A stretch of 64,000 nt of DNA from Streptomyces lichenis (GCF_023218175.1 NZ_JALPTH010000024.1:62001-126000); one strand, 5' to 3'. Positions 23,459-33,393 are shown, counted from the first letter of the stretch. Notes: generated by a model not told the origin, from the letters alone. Program-made: numbers and translations.

Positions 23459-25027
23459 TCAGAAGGTGATGGACCAGCCGGTGAGCTTTCCGGTGTCGTA
23501 CCGGTGGACGTCGGTGATCCGGAGCTTCCACACGCCGTCGGCGTTCTCGGCGGAGGCGTCGACCGTGAAGGTCTGGTGGACGCCGTCCGGTACGCCGACT
23601 CCGCCCGCCCGCTTGAGCGGGTATTCGGCGCCCGAGGGCCCGACGAGCTCGATGGCCAGGTCCGCGCTGTAGGTGTGGTCGATGTCGACCTTCACCGGCA
23701 GTGCGGACGAGGCACGGCCCGCGCAGCCCTCCTGGCGGATGCTGCTGGTGACGGGCTCCGCGGCGTCGGGGATGGCCACGTCCTCGTCGTCGGCCTTGGT
23801 TCCGCAGCCGGGCTGCGGGCCGCCACCGATGGATCCGGTGTACAGCAGCTTGTTCGGGGAGCCGGAACCGGGGTTGGTGACGAGGTTCGGCGTGGCGGCA
23901 CCGACGAGTGCGTCCCGCACCTGCTGAGGTGTGGCACCGCGGTTGGCCTGGAGGTACAGCGCCGCCGCCCCGGCGACGTGCGGTGCGGCCATCGAGGTGC
24001 CGCTGCCGGTGCGGTAGCCGTTGGTGCGGTCGGCGGAGTAGATGTTCCCGCCCGGTGCGAACAGGTCCAGGCAGCCGCCGTAGTTGCCCTTGCGGCTGCC
24101 GCCCTTGTCGATCCACCCGACGGTGATCGCCTCGGGCACCCGGGCCGGGCTGACGCCGCAGGCGTCGGCCCCGCTGTTGCCGGCCGAGACCACCACCGTG
24201 AAGCCCTTGGCGGCCAGGGCCTTGACCTGCTGGTCGCCCACGCCGACGGTGTCCATGCCCAGGCTCATGTTGACCACCGCCGGCGCCTTGCCGTGAGTGG
24301 CGACCCACTCCAGCGCGCTGACGGTGGCCGAGTCCGGTCCCGAGCCGTTGCAGCCCAGGGACCGCACCGCGACGATCCTGGACTTCTTGGCGACCCCCAC
24401 GGTCCTGCCGGCGATGGTGCCGCTGACGTGGGTACCGTGCCAGAAGCAGTCACTGGCGTCGGCGTCGTTGTCCACGAAGTCGTAGCCGAACCCCGCCCGG
24501 CCCTCGAACTCGCTGTGGTCCTTGTTCACCCCGGAGTCGATGACGTAGGTGGTGATGGAGTCGGCGGTGTTCGGATAGGTGTACTTCTTGTCGAGGCCGG
24601 TGGTCCTCTGGTCGATCTGGTCCAGCCCCCAGGACGGCGGGTCGGGTTGCTCGCCCGCGGCCCGGGCGGTGCCGTCCTCGTACACCGCCGCCACGGACGG
24701 ATCGGCCGCCAGCCGGGCGGCCTCCCGCTCGTCGGCGCCGCGGACCGCGAAGCCGTTGAAGGTGGCCGAGAAGGTCCTGACGACCTCCCCGCCGTAGCGG
24801 TCGGCCAGCGTCGCGGCATGGCCTCGGGCGGCCTTGGGGGCGTCGTCCTCCAGCACGACGACGTACTGTCCGGCGACCGGCTGGTCGGCCTGGACGACAC
24901 CGCCCCAGGCCGGGTCGGCGGAACGCTGGTGGCTCGCGGCGGCTGCCACGCCGCCGGTGGTCAGGGCGGCGGCGCAGCAGGCGGCCGTGAGGGCACGCCG
25001 GCTTCCGCTCAGGAATCCGTGTCGCAT
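23459..25027 (-). CDS. Secreted subtilisin-like protease (S8) with C-terminal P domain
   Basis: 522 residues. A signal peptide (to about residue 32) is followed by an I9-type inhibitor propeptide (QYVVVLEDDAP to AVYEDGT). The catalytic domain has Asp164 (VIDSG), His197 (HGTHVSG) and Ser345 (GTSMAAPHVAG). A final domain of about 115 residues (VDIDHTYSADLAIELVGPSG to TGKLTGWSITF) is a proprotein-convertase P domain. It is a typical secreted Streptomyces protease for nutrient release or mycelial remodelling. The start at 25027 is the first Met before the signal peptide. Confidence 0.94.
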   Translation of the reverse strand: MRHGFLSGSRRALTAACCAAALTTGGVAAAASHQRSADPAWGGVVQADQPVAGQYVVVLEDDAPKAARGHAATLADRYGGEVVRTFSATFNGFAVRGADEREAARLAADPSVAAVYEDGTARAAGEQPDPPSWGLDQIDQRTTGLDKKYTYPNTADSITTYVIDSGVNKDHSEFEGRAGFGYDFVDNDADASDCFWHGTHVSGTIAGRTVGVAKKSRIVAVRSLGCNGSGPDSATVSALEWVATHGKAPAVVNMSLGMDTVGVGDQQVKALAAKGFTVVVSAGNSGADACGVSPARVPEAITVGWIDKGGSRKGNYGGCLDLFAPGGNIYSADRTNGYRTGSGTSMAAPHVAGAAALYLQANRGATPQQVRDALVGAATPNLVTNPGSGSPNKLLYTGSIGGGPQPGCGTKADDEDVAIPDAAEPVTSSIRQEGCAGRASSALPVKVDIDHTYSADLAIELVGPSGAEYPLKRAGGVGVPDGVHQTFTVDASAENADGVWKLRITDVHRYDTGKLTGWSITF

Positions 25028-25285
25028 GGCTACTCCGTCTCCCGCTCGATGCCCGGCGGACCGGGCCCGAGGAGTGGCCGTCGGGTGGGGGGTCGAGGGA
25101 ACGGAAGGGCCACTCGGGGGAAACGATCCGTCCCTGCGCCACCGCCGAACAACCGTGGCAACGCCCCGTATGGGTACGGGATTTACGCGACGCGCGTCCT
25201 TCCGGAAATCCATCGCGGTGCCTATCCTCGGGACGCCTCGGCCAGCCGTCGACGGCCATGCCGGCACCTCAGCGGGAGGGGAGCG

Positions 25286-28285
25286 ATGACGCGCGCCACC
25301 CAGCCGGGCCGGCTCTCCGCCACCCGGCGGCGGATGAGCTCACCGGTGCTGGTCGGCCGCGCCCGTGAGCTGGGGTCGCTGGCCGCCGCCGTGGCCGCCG
25401 CCCCGTCTGTGGTCTTCGTCGAGGGCGAGGCGGGCGTCGGCAAGACCCGGCTGGTCGCCGAGATGGCCGCCGGCCTGCGCGGCGGCTCCCGGTGGACCGC
25501 GGTCGGGTACTGCCAGCCGCTGCGCGACCCCTTCCCCTACGGCGTCGTCCTGGAGTGCCTGCGCCTGTGCGCCGATCGGCTGGAGCGGGTGCGCGGGCGG
25601 CTGGGGCCGGTCCTCGGGACGCTGCGCCGCTATCTGCCCGAGCTGGCCCACCTGCTGCCGCCCGCACCGCCGGGTCCCCGGGACGCCGCGGCCGAACGGC
25701 ACCAGGTCTTCCGTGCCGTCCGCGACCTGCTGGCGGTGCTGGGGCCGGCGGTGCTGGTGATCGAGGACGCGCACTGGGCGGACGAGGGGAGCCGGCAGCT
25801 GCTGCGCTTCGTGATGAGCGACCCGCCGCCGGGCCTGTCGCTCGTCCTGACCTACCGCCGCGAGGACCTGCCGGGTGACGCCCCGCTGGGCCGGACGTTC
25901 CGCCCGCCGCCGGGCACCACCGGAACGCACCTGTCGCTGGCGCCCCTGGACTCGGCCGGGGTGCGCGGACTGGTCGAAGGCATCCTGGGCCGTCCGGTCG
26001 CGGCCGGGTTCGCCGAGACGGTGCGGGAGCGCACCGCCGGCATCCCCTTCGTCGTGGAGGAGATCACCTGCGCGCTGCGCACCCGGGAAGGACGGCTGCG
26101 CACCGACGAGGCGACGGCGCGCCGGCTGCTGGACATCGTGCGGGTCCCCGTGCTGCTGCGCGAGGCGATGGCCGAGCGCATGCACGCACTGCCCGCCGAC
26201 ACCCGCGCCGTGGCCGAGGCGTCGGCGGTGCTCGGCGTGCCCGCCACCGCCGAGCTGCTGGGCGCGGTCGCCGGTGTGGACCGCGCCCGGGAGCAGGTCG
26301 CCGCCCTGCTGGAGCGGGCCGTGCTGGTCGAGGCGGTCGAGAACGCCTACGGGTTCCGCCATGCGCTCGGACAGCGCGCGGTGTACGACGCGCTGCCCGG
26401 TCCGCATCGCCAGGAGTTGCACCTGCGCGCCGCCCGCGAGCTGGCCCGGCTCACTCCGCGACCGCTGGTGCGGCTCGCCTCGCACTCCCGGCGCGCGGGG
26501 CTGACCGAGGACTGGCTCCGCTACAGCGAGCAGGCCGCCGACGCGGCGGTACGCGCCGGGGACACCTCCACCGCGATGGAACTGCTGCGCGCCGCGGTGG
26601 CCGATCCCGCCGTCGGCGCCGGGGACGTGAACCGGCTCGCGCTCAAACTGTGCGGGTGCGCGCTGATCGGGCTGCACCACTGGGAGGTCACCGACCGGAT
26701 CGAGCGGTTGTCCTGCGACCCCCGGCTCACTGACGAGGTGCGCGCCGAGTTGCACCTGTGGCTGGGGTTGCTGCTCATCCGGGAAGCCGGCGCCATGGAC
26801 CGCGGCCGGGCCGAGATCGAACTGGCCGTCGAGGCGCTGCACAGCCGTCCCGAACGGCGACTGCGCGGGATGTCCGTGCTGGCCGTGCCGTGCATGGCGA
26901 CCGTCCCGTTCACCACCGACCTGATGTGGCTGGAGCGGGTGGAGGCGAGCCTGGACACCCTGCCGCAGGGCTCGCCGCGCACCGCGCTGCTGGCCAACAC
27001 CCTCTGCGCCCGGACGATCTCCGGCTCGCCGCAGGCGGCGGACCGGCTCGGCCTGCTGCCCTCGGTGTCCGAGGCGGAGGCCGCCGGAGCACTGCACGAC
27101 CTGGCCCGGGTGCACGCCAACCTGGCCGACGGGTGGGCCTGGACCGGGCACTACGAGCGGGCCCGGGAGTTCCTGCGCAGCGGTCTGAGTCTGGCCGGGC
27201 AGGCCGGCGCGTCCTACATCACGGGGACCGCGGAGGCCACCCGCGTCCGGCTGGACTGGTACTCCGGTGCCTGGGACGGCCTCGCGGAACGGGCCGACCG
27301 GCTCGCCCGCAGCTACGCCCACCTGCTGCCGCTCACCTGTGAACTCCGCCTGGTCCAGGGGTGGCTGGCCACCGCGCGCGGTGACTGGGACCGCGCCGAG
27401 GCCGCCTTCCGGGACACCCGCATGGACCAGCCCGAGTCGGCCATCGCCCCGGTCGCCGTCGCCGCGACCGGGGGGACGATCACGCTGCTGCTCCACCGGA
27501 ACGACACCGGCGCGGCCTGCGCGTACGCCGACCGGGGCGCGGCGCTGCTGCGCCGCAAGGGCCTGTGGGTGTGGGCGGGCGAGCTGGCCTGCGAGGCCGT
27601 GGAGGCGTACCTGGCCGCCGGGCGCCGCGACGACGCGCAGGCGTTCTCCGACGAGCTGGCCGCGGGGCTGGTGGGCTTCGACGCCCCGCTGGCAGACGCC
27701 GCCCTGGTCGCCTGCCGGGCGCGGCTCGCGGACGCCGACGGGGACACCACCGGCGCGGCCCGGCTCTCCGAGGACGCGGTCGGCCGCCTCCGGGCCCTCG
27801 GCCTCCCCTACCGGGCCGCACGGTTCGCCGAGTGGGTGGCGGCGCGCGCCGCCGACGTCGCCACGCTCACCGGTCTGACGCGCACCTACGAGAAGCTGGA
27901 CGCGTCCGCGGACGCCGCCCGCTGCCGCCACCTGGTCCGCGGCACCGGGGCCGCGACCCCCTCCCGGCGCGGGCGGCGCGGCTACGGCAACGAACTCTCG
28001 CCCCGGGAACGCGAGGTGGCGTCCCGGCTGGCCGACGGCCGCACCAACCGCGAGATCGCGCAGACCATGTTCCTGTCCCGCCGGACCGTCGAGGAGCACG
28101 TGGCCAACGTGCTGCGCAAGCTCGGAGCGGCCTCGCGCCAGGAAGTCGCGCACCGTCTGGCGCACCACGGCCTGCCCTGGCGCGGCGACCCGACCGCGCC
28201 GGACGACCACGGCGGCTCCACCGGAACGAGGACGGCCCCACCCCGCGCGAGCACCCGGGAGGAACACCCCGGCCCCCACGGGTGA
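25286..28285 (+). CDS. LAL-type LuxR-family ATP-binding regulator
   Basis: 999 residues. Walker A is GEAGVGKT (47-54) and Walker B LVIEDAHWAD (about 155), followed by a long helical TPR-like middle and a C-terminal LuxR HTH (SPREREVASRLADGRTNREI, then SRRTVEEHVANVLRKL). LAL regulators activate secondary metabolism or catabolic operons. ATG 25286 has GGGAGGGGAG upstream. The same frame is open far upstream (to 21602) only as an antisense artefact of the protease genes. It is divergent from the subtilisin-like gene, so it may control the secreted proteases. The 258-nt gap 25028-25285 shows no operator I can define. Confidence 0.92.
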   Translation: MTRATQPGRLSATRRRMSSPVLVGRARELGSLAAAVAAAPSVVFVEGEAGVGKTRLVAEMAAGLRGGSRWTAVGYCQPLRDPFPYGVVLECLRLCADRLERVRGRLGPVLGTLRRYLPELAHLLPPAPPGPRDAAAERHQVFRAVRDLLAVLGPAVLVIEDAHWADEGSRQLLRFVMSDPPPGLSLVLTYRREDLPGDAPLGRTFRPPPGTTGTHLSLAPLDSAGVRGLVEGILGRPVAAGFAETVRERTAGIPFVVEEITCALRTREGRLRTDEATARRLLDIVRVPVLLREAMAERMHALPADTRAVAEASAVLGVPATAELLGAVAGVDRAREQVAALLERAVLVEAVENAYGFRHALGQRAVYDALPGPHRQELHLRAARELARLTPRPLVRLASHSRRAGLTEDWLRYSEQAADAAVRAGDTSTAMELLRAAVADPAVGAGDVNRLALKLCGCALIGLHHWEVTDRIERLSCDPRLTDEVRAELHLWLGLLLIREAGAMDRGRAEIELAVEALHSRPERRLRGMSVLAVPCMATVPFTTDLMWLERVEASLDTLPQGSPRTALLANTLCARTISGSPQAADRLGLLPSVSEAEAAGALHDLARVHANLADGWAWTGHYERAREFLRSGLSLAGQAGASYITGTAEATRVRLDWYSGAWDGLAERADRLARSYAHLLPLTCELRLVQGWLATARGDWDRAEAAFRDTRMDQPESAIAPVAVAATGGTITLLLHRNDTGAACAYADRGAALLRRKGLWVWAGELACEAVEAYLAAGRRDDAQAFSDELAAGLVGFDAPLADAALVACRARLADADGDTTGAARLSEDAVGRLRALGLPYRAARFAEWVAARAADVATLTGLTRTYEKLDASADAARCRHLVRGTGAATPSRRGRRGYGNELSPREREVASRLADGRTNREIAQTMFLSRRTVEEHVANVLRKLGAASRQEVAHRLAHHGLPWRGDPTAPDDHGGSTGTRTAPPRASTREEHPGPHG

Positions 28286-28536
28286 CACGGGCGCCCGCCC
28301 CGGCACAGGACGGGTGCTGTGGGTGGACGTGCGCGGCCTCCTCGGCGGGCGCACCGGTACGCTCGCCGCCACCCGAGCAGCCGCTTCACCGGGCGCGGGG
28401 TCTGCTGTGGACGGCGGATCGGCTGCGGCGAATGGCGCCTTCCGGGCGCAGGCGGAGGATTTGGGGGTAGGCCGGGAAGGGAGATGAGACGTCCGGGGGA
28501 CTTGGCCGCCCGGTACCCGACGGAAGTGAGCTGACG

Positions 28537-28968
28537 ATGACCGACGACGCCTACCTCTACCTCGCGCAGAACGGCATCACCACCGGTGCGCCAGGTGTCC
28601 CGCTGGTCGCCGTGGGCGGTCTGGAGTGCCTGGAGACCTCGGCGGTGCAGGCCTGGTTCGGCGCCCAGGGCGTCTCGCCGGACTCCCAGTCCGTACGGCT
28701 GGCGGTGCCGGAGGAGGCCGTCGCCATCCCCGACGACGCCGAGCGGCTGCCCGTACCCCTGACCGAGGAGGAGCTGGCCCGGGTCCGGCAGGCGGCCGCC
28801 TCGGGGGTGCGCTCCTCGGTGGAGGCCGAGCTCATGGCGTACCAGAACTGCGCCGGTGACCGCGACGAGCTGCTGCGCCGGGCCGTCGCCTCCGGGCTGC
28901 CCGCCCACCGGATCGCCGAGCTGACCGGCCTCGACCCGGTGACCGTCGCCGCGGCGGCGGGGAGCTGA
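28537..28968 (+). CDS. Conserved Streptomyces protein of unknown function
   Basis: 143 residues, soluble and acidic. A mixed N-terminal domain (AYLYLAQNGITTGAPGVPLV) precedes two helical parts; the last 40 residues (RRAVASGLPAHRIAELTGLDPVTVAAAAG) look like a helix-turn-helix. No family name is recognised. It probably forms a unit with the next gene 47 nt downstream. The 251-nt gap before it holds nothing I recognise. Confidence 0.65.
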   Translation: MTDDAYLYLAQNGITTGAPGVPLVAVGGLECLETSAVQAWFGAQGVSPDSQSVRLAVPEEAVAIPDDAERLPVPLTEEELARVRQAAASGVRSSVEAELMAYQNCAGDRDELLRRAVASGLPAHRIAELTGLDPVTVAAAAGS

Positions 28969-29015
28969 GGGCGGCCGGGGAGGATCAGGGGACGACGAGG
29001 GGGAGGCGGGGACCG

Positions 29016-29357
29016 ATGACCGGGAATCCGCGGCTGATGCGGGGCGGGACGCTGGTGGGCGAGCTGCGTCCCAGCGGGATGGACATGCCGCTGCTGCTGC
29101 ACGACTTCCTGCCCGGACCGGGCTGGGCGGAGGTCGGCCCGTACTTCGAGGCGATGAACGCGGTCGGCCCGCACGACGCGGAGGAGCGGCTGCTGGAGCG
29201 GGCCATCGCCGCCATCGTGGCGCTGGGGCTGACCCTGGAGCACCCGGACGGCGGGCGGACGCTGAGGGTGCACCAGGAGTGCGTGCTGCGGATCGAGGAC
29301 GGGGAGGCCTCGGTGCGGTACTGGGTCCAGCCGTATGAAGAGGGATCAGCGAAATAG
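29016..29357 (+). CDS. Small conserved protein of unknown function
   Basis: 113 residues: PRLMRGGTLVGELRPSGMDM, then PGPGWAEVGPYFEAMNAV, and a C-terminal strand pair (RVHQECVLRIEDGEASVRYW). It is soluble with no Cys pairs or membrane segment. The ATG at 29016 follows GGGGAGGCGGGG. No function can be assigned. Confidence 0.6.
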   Translation: MTGNPRLMRGGTLVGELRPSGMDMPLLLHDFLPGPGWAEVGPYFEAMNAVGPHDAEERLLERAIAAIVALGLTLEHPDGGRTLRVHQECVLRIEDGEASVRYWVQPYEEGSAK

Positions 29358-29374
29358 GGATCAGCGGACAGCGG

Positions 29375-30538
29375 TCAGCCGATGACGGTCTTCACGGCGC
29401 GGATCAGCGCCTGGGCGCGCGGGTCGGCGGTGACGGTCCTGCGCATGCCGTTGGTGACGTAGCCGAGGGCGATGCCGGACTCCGGGTCGGCGAAGCCGAG
29501 GGAGCCGCCGCGGCCGGGGTGGCCGAAGGAGCCGGGGCCGAGCAGCGGGGAGGCCGGGCAGTGCAGCATGTAGCCGAGGCCGAAGCGGGTGGAGACCACC
29601 AGCACCCGGTCGGGCCCGGCGGACTCCTGGGTACGGGCCATGGCCAGGGTGGCCGGGGCGAAGAGCCGGTGGCCGTCCACCGGCCCGAGGGTGGCGGCGT
29701 AGAAGCGGGCCAGCGCCCGGGCGGTGGAGACGCCGGTGGAGCCGGGCAGTTCGGCGGCCCGGTAGGTGGGGTCGTTCTCGTCGGGTACGGGGGTGATGGC
29801 GGCGAAGGCGCGGCGGGTGAGCGAGTCGGGGTCGGCGTAGGCGTCGGCGACTGAGCGCTTGGGGCGCAGCCGCAGCCCGCCCCCGGCGGCCGGCTCCGGT
29901 TCGGCGACCGGGCCGACCCGGCCCACCCGGTGGGCCTCGTCCGCCGGGAGCCCGATCCACAGGTCGAGCCCGAGCGGGCGGGCGATCTCCTCGGCGACCC
30001 AGCGCCCCAGGGAGCGCCCGGTGACCCGCCGGACCAGGCCGCCGAGCAGCCAGCTGTACGTGTGGGGGTGGTAGCCGTGGTCGGTGCCGGGCCGCCACAG
30101 CGGGGCCTGGGCGGCGACGGCGGCCGAGGAGAGGGCAGGGTCGGCGGCCTCCGCCAGGGTCAGCGGGCGGTCCAGCACCGGCACGCCCGCCTGGTGGGCG
30201 AGCAGATGGCGGACGAGCGCCCGCTCCTTGCCGTTCGCCTTGAACTCGGGCCAGTAGGTGCCCACCGGTGCGTCCAGGTCGAGCTGGCCGCGCTGGTGCA
30301 GCAGCAGCGGTACGGCGGCGGCGACGCCCTTGGTGACCGAGCGGACCACCTGCGCGGTGTCCACCGCCCAGGGCGCGTCCCCGTCCACGTCCCGGGTGCC
30401 GGCCCAGAGGTCCACCACCTTGCGGCCGTCGCGGTAGACGGCGACCGCGGCGCCGCGCTCCCCGCGCTGCTCGAAGTTGCGGACGAACGCCTCCCGGACG
30501 GGTTCCCAGCCCGTCGCCGCACTTCCCTGGACGTCCAC
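29375..30538 (-). CDS. Serine hydrolase of the beta-lactamase/EstB family
   Basis: 387 residues. SVTK (about Ser70) in VVRSVTKGVAAAVPLLL, the YSW element in the YHPHTYSWLLGGLV region, and GHPGRGGSLGFADPE near the C-terminus fit class C beta-lactamase-like esterases (EstB group). No signal peptide is visible, so it is probably a cytoplasmic esterase. The GTG at 30538 follows GAGGAGTACGAGAC; a longer frame to 30616 has a weak arginine-rich start. It is convergent with the small gene ending at 29357. Confidence 0.82.
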   Translation of the reverse strand: MDVQGSAATGWEPVREAFVRNFEQRGERGAAVAVYRDGRKVVDLWAGTRDVDGDAPWAVDTAQVVRSVTKGVAAAVPLLLHQRGQLDLDAPVGTYWPEFKANGKERALVRHLLAHQAGVPVLDRPLTLAEAADPALSSAAVAAQAPLWRPGTDHGYHPHTYSWLLGGLVRRVTGRSLGRWVAEEIARPLGLDLWIGLPADEAHRVGRVGPVAEPEPAAGGGLRLRPKRSVADAYADPDSLTRRAFAAITPVPDENDPTYRAAELPGSTGVSTARALARFYAATLGPVDGHRLFAPATLAMARTQESAGPDRVLVVSTRFGLGYMLHCPASPLLGPGSFGHPGRGGSLGFADPESGIALGYVTNGMRRTVTADPRAQALIRAVKTVIG

Positions 30539-30620
30539 CGTCTCGTACTCCTCGCGCCTTGTCCGCCATCGCCGTACGGGGCGGTGTTGCCCACCCTGCC
30601 CCGTCCCATGGTGCAACGGG

Positions 30621-31418
30621 CTACCGGTCGCCCGGCTTCCGGGTCGTGGTCACGGGCGTGACCGGGGCCGCCGCCGGGTCGAAGCCGAACGGCAGCTCCA
30701 GCCGGTGGCGGCGCATCAGCTCCCGGTCGGCGAGGAGTTCCCCGGTCGGGGCGTCGGCGGCGATCACCCCCTCGCTGAGCACCACCGAGCGCGGGCACAG
30801 CTCCAGCGCGTAGGGGAGGTCATGGGTGACCATCAGCACGGTGACGTCCAAGGAACGGACGATGTCGGCCAGTTCGCGGCGCGAGGCGGGGTCGAGGTTG
30901 GAGGAGGGCTCGTCCAGGACCAGGATCTCCGGCTCCATGACCAGCACGGTGGCGACGGCCACCCGGCGGCGCTGCCCGAAGGAGAGGTGGTGCGGCGGCC
31001 GGTCGGCGAACTCGGCCATGCCGACCCGTTCCAGCGCGGTGCGCACCGCCGCCTCCAGCTCCGGGCCGCGCATCCCGGCGGCGGCCGGGCCGAAGGCCAC
31101 GTCCTCCCGGACGGTGGGCATGAACAGCTGGTCGTCCGGGTCCTGGAAGACGATCCCGACCCGGCGCCGGATCTCCGCCAGGTTGGCCTTGGCCACCGGC
31201 AGCCCGGCGACGGCGACCGTCCCGGCGCCCGCGGTGAGGATGCCGTTGAGATGAAGGACCAGGGTGGTCTTGCCCGCGCCGTTGGGGCCGAGCAGGGCGA
31301 CCCGCTCACCGCGCTCCACGGTCAGGTCGACGCCGAACAGGGCCTGGTGGCCGTCGGGGTACGCGTAGGCGAGGCCGCGCACGTCCAGGGAGGGGACAAA
31401 AGCCAGGGTGCCGCTCAT
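30621..31418 (-). CDS. Energy-coupling factor ABC ATPase (CbiO/NikO type)
   Basis: 265 residues. Walker A LLGPNGAGKTT, Q-loop FQDPDDQLF, signature LSFGQRRRVAVA, Walker B ILVLDEPSSNLD and the H-loop VTHD are all intact. The FQDPDDQ form is typical of ECF cobalt/nickel ATPases. It powers the transporter with CbiQ and CbiMN encoded directly upstream. An ATG nine nt earlier (31427) is an alternative start. Confidence 0.92.
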   Translation of the reverse strand: MSGTLAFVPSLDVRGLAYAYPDGHQALFGVDLTVERGERVALLGPNGAGKTTLVLHLNGILTAGAGTVAVAGLPVAKANLAEIRRRVGIVFQDPDDQLFMPTVREDVAFGPAAAGMRGPELEAAVRTALERVGMAEFADRPPHHLSFGQRRRVAVATVLVMEPEILVLDEPSSNLDPASRRELADIVRSLDVTVLMVTHDLPYALELCPRSVVLSEGVIAADAPTGELLADRELMRRHRLELPFGFDPAAAPVTPVTTTRKPGDR

Positions 31419-31461
31419 GGCGTCCATCCCAGCAGACGGCCGTGCCCGCTGCGTACCGGGG

Positions 31462-32232
31462 TCACAGCGCCCACCCCAGCAGGCAGACCAGCAGCGCGGC
31501 CAGCGGCAGGGCGGCCGCGGCGGTCCACTGGGCGCGGGAGGCGGTGACCCGGTCGATCACCGGCATGGTCCCGGCGTAGCCGCGGCTGAGCATCGCCAGA
31601 TGGACGCGTTCGCCGCGCTCGTAGGAGCGGATGAACAGGGCGCCGGCCGACTTGGCGAGTACCGCCCAGTGCCGCGGGCCGCTGGCCTCGAAGCCCCGGG
31701 AGCGGCGGGCGACGGACATCCGCCGCATCTCGTCGGTGACCACGTCCCCGTAGCGGATCATGAAGGTGGCGATCTGCACCAGCAGCGGCGGCAGCCTCAG
31801 CCGCTCCAGCCCGAGCAGCAGCGCGCGCAGCTCGGTGGTGGCGGCGAGCAGGACCGACGCGGCGACCCCGAGGGTGGCCTTGGCCAGCACGTTCCAGGCG
31901 TCCCACAGTCCGGGGACGGAGACGGAGACGGGCAGGAAGCCGAGCGGCTGGATCTGCTCGCCGGGCACCACGAACGGCATCAGGAAGGCGAAGGCGACGA
32001 ACGGCACCTCGATCAGCATCCGCCGCAGCAGGAAGCCGATCGGGACCCTGGCCGTCACGGCGACGGCGGCGAGCAGCAGGGCGTACGCGCCGAAGGCCCA
32101 GAGCGCGGTGCGCGGGGTGCAGACCACGACCAGGACGAAGCAGAAGACGGCCGCCAGCTTGCAGTGCGGCGGGAGCCGGTGGACGGCGGAGTCCCCCTGG
32201 CGGTAGAGCCGGTGGGCGTGGCCCGCACCCAT
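31462..32232 (-). CDS. ECF transporter transmembrane protein CbiQ/NikQ
   Basis: 256 residues with five to six hydrophobic helices (AVFCFVLVVVCTPRTALWAFGA, in parts) and the coupling-helix motifs ARRSRGFEA and AMLSRGY, the paired Ala-Arg-Gly signatures of T components (CbiQ family). It links the ATPase to the substrate-binding CbiMN protein. It starts 2 nt from the stop of the upstream gene. Confidence 0.92.
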   Translation of the reverse strand: MGAGHAHRLYRQGDSAVHRLPPHCKLAAVFCFVLVVVCTPRTALWAFGAYALLLAAVAVTARVPIGFLLRRMLIEVPFVAFAFLMPFVVPGEQIQPLGFLPVSVSVPGLWDAWNVLAKATLGVAASVLLAATTELRALLLGLERLRLPPLLVQIATFMIRYGDVVTDEMRRMSVARRSRGFEASGPRHWAVLAKSAGALFIRSYERGERVHLAMLSRGYAGTMPVIDRVTASRAQWTAAAALPLAALLVCLLGWAL

Positions 32233-32233
32233 C

Positions 32234-33337
32234 TCAGACGCTCTCCCGGTCCTGGCGGTCGCTCTGCTCGCGGTGGCCGGGGGTCTCGCGGCGGCGGCGG
32301 ACGACGGTGAAGACCCCGGTGCCGAGGGCGATGGTGCCGGCCACCCCGATGGCCCCGGCCAGGCCGACCGACAGCCTCGGGTCGTCGATGCCGGCCACCC
32401 CGTAGTCGGCGAGCGGGGAGTCGGCCAGCCCGTGGTCCTGGACCTCCCGGTCGATTCCCTTGTCGGCGGCGACCCGCTCCAGGCCGTCGGGGCTGGCGGA
32501 GGCGTAGAAGGAGAAGAACGCGGCCAGGACGAGGGCGGCCGCCGCCCCGACGCCCCACACCCGGCGGGTGGAGTGGCGGTGTACGGGGGCGGAGGCGGGC
32601 TCCGGCTCGCGCGCCGGGGCGTCCACCAGTGCGCCGCCGACCCGCAGCTTCAGCGGTGCGGCCAGGTCCCGGGCCCCGTACACCAGGTCGGGGCGGACGG
32701 CGAGCACGGCGCCCACGGTCACCGCGGTGATCAGGGCCTCGCCGATGCCGATCAGGACATGGACGCCGAGCATGGCGGCGAGCACGGTGCCGACCGGGAC
32801 GTCGGTGGTGCCGCCGATGGCGTACAGCAGGGTGAAGGCGGCCGCCGCGGCCGGTACGGAGACCAGTGCGGCGACGAAGGAGGCGGCCGTCACCGAGGAG
32901 CGCCGGCGCGGCAGCACCTTCACCAGGGTGCGGAAGAGGGCGTAGGCCACGACGACCGTGACTCCGCCCATCAGCAGGATGTTGACCCCGAGCGCGGTGA
33001 GCCCGCCGTCGGCGAAGAGCAGCGCCTGCATCAGCAGCACCACGGAGACGACCAGGACCCCGGTGTACGGCCCGACCAGGATCGCCGCGAGCGCCCCGCC
33101 GAGCAGATGGCCGCTGGTCCCGGCGGCCACCGGGAAGTTCAGCATCTGCACGGCGAAGACGAAGGCGGCGACCAGCCCGGCCAGCGGCGCCGTCTTCTCT
33201 CCCCCATGCCTGGCGGCATGGGAGGTGCCCCCAAGTTCCTTGGAGGCCCCGCGCAGGGCGACGGCCACCGCTGCGGCGGCGGCGACCCCGGCGGCGACGG
33301 AGACGGGTGCGTTGATGAATCCGTCAGGGACATGCAT
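32234..33337 (-). CDS. ECF metal transporter substrate component, CbiM-CbiN fusion
   Basis: 367 residues. The N-terminal MHVPDGFINAPVSVAAGV contains the conserved metal-binding His2 near the N-terminus, followed by the CbiM core (FPVAAGTSGHLLGGALAAILVGP). After about residue 225 comes a linker and a CbiN/PDGLE-like domain (ASPDGLERVAADKGID ... SPLADYGVAG) with two more helices. CbiMN takes up Co2+ or Ni2+. The ATG at 33337 is fixed because His2 must follow the start Met. A Nur-box-like site lies 57 nt upstream, which argues for nickel. Confidence 0.93.
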   Translation of the reverse strand: MHVPDGFINAPVSVAAGVAAAAAVAVALRGASKELGGTSHAARHGGEKTAPLAGLVAAFVFAVQMLNFPVAAGTSGHLLGGALAAILVGPYTGVLVVSVVLLMQALLFADGGLTALGVNILLMGGVTVVVAYALFRTLVKVLPRRRSSVTAASFVAALVSVPAAAAAFTLLYAIGGTTDVPVGTVLAAMLGVHVLIGIGEALITAVTVGAVLAVRPDLVYGARDLAAPLKLRVGGALVDAPAREPEPASAPVHRHSTRRVWGVGAAAALVLAAFFSFYASASPDGLERVAADKGIDREVQDHGLADSPLADYGVAGIDDPRLSVGLAGAIGVAGTIALGTGVFTVVRRRRETPGHREQSDRQDRESV

Positions 33338-33393
33338 GGTGGGCCCGCTTTCGGACAGGCGATACGGAGAGGGCTTCCGCATGATGGGGCTTG

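Noticed and set aside
21602..28285. A 2227-codon plus-strand open frame
   Set aside because: Its first 1200 codons are antisense to two clear protease genes; only the 25286-28285 part is a gene.
25340..28372. A 1010-codon minus-strand open frame
   Set aside because: It is the antisense shadow of the LAL regulator, which has Walker and HTH motifs; the shadow shows none.
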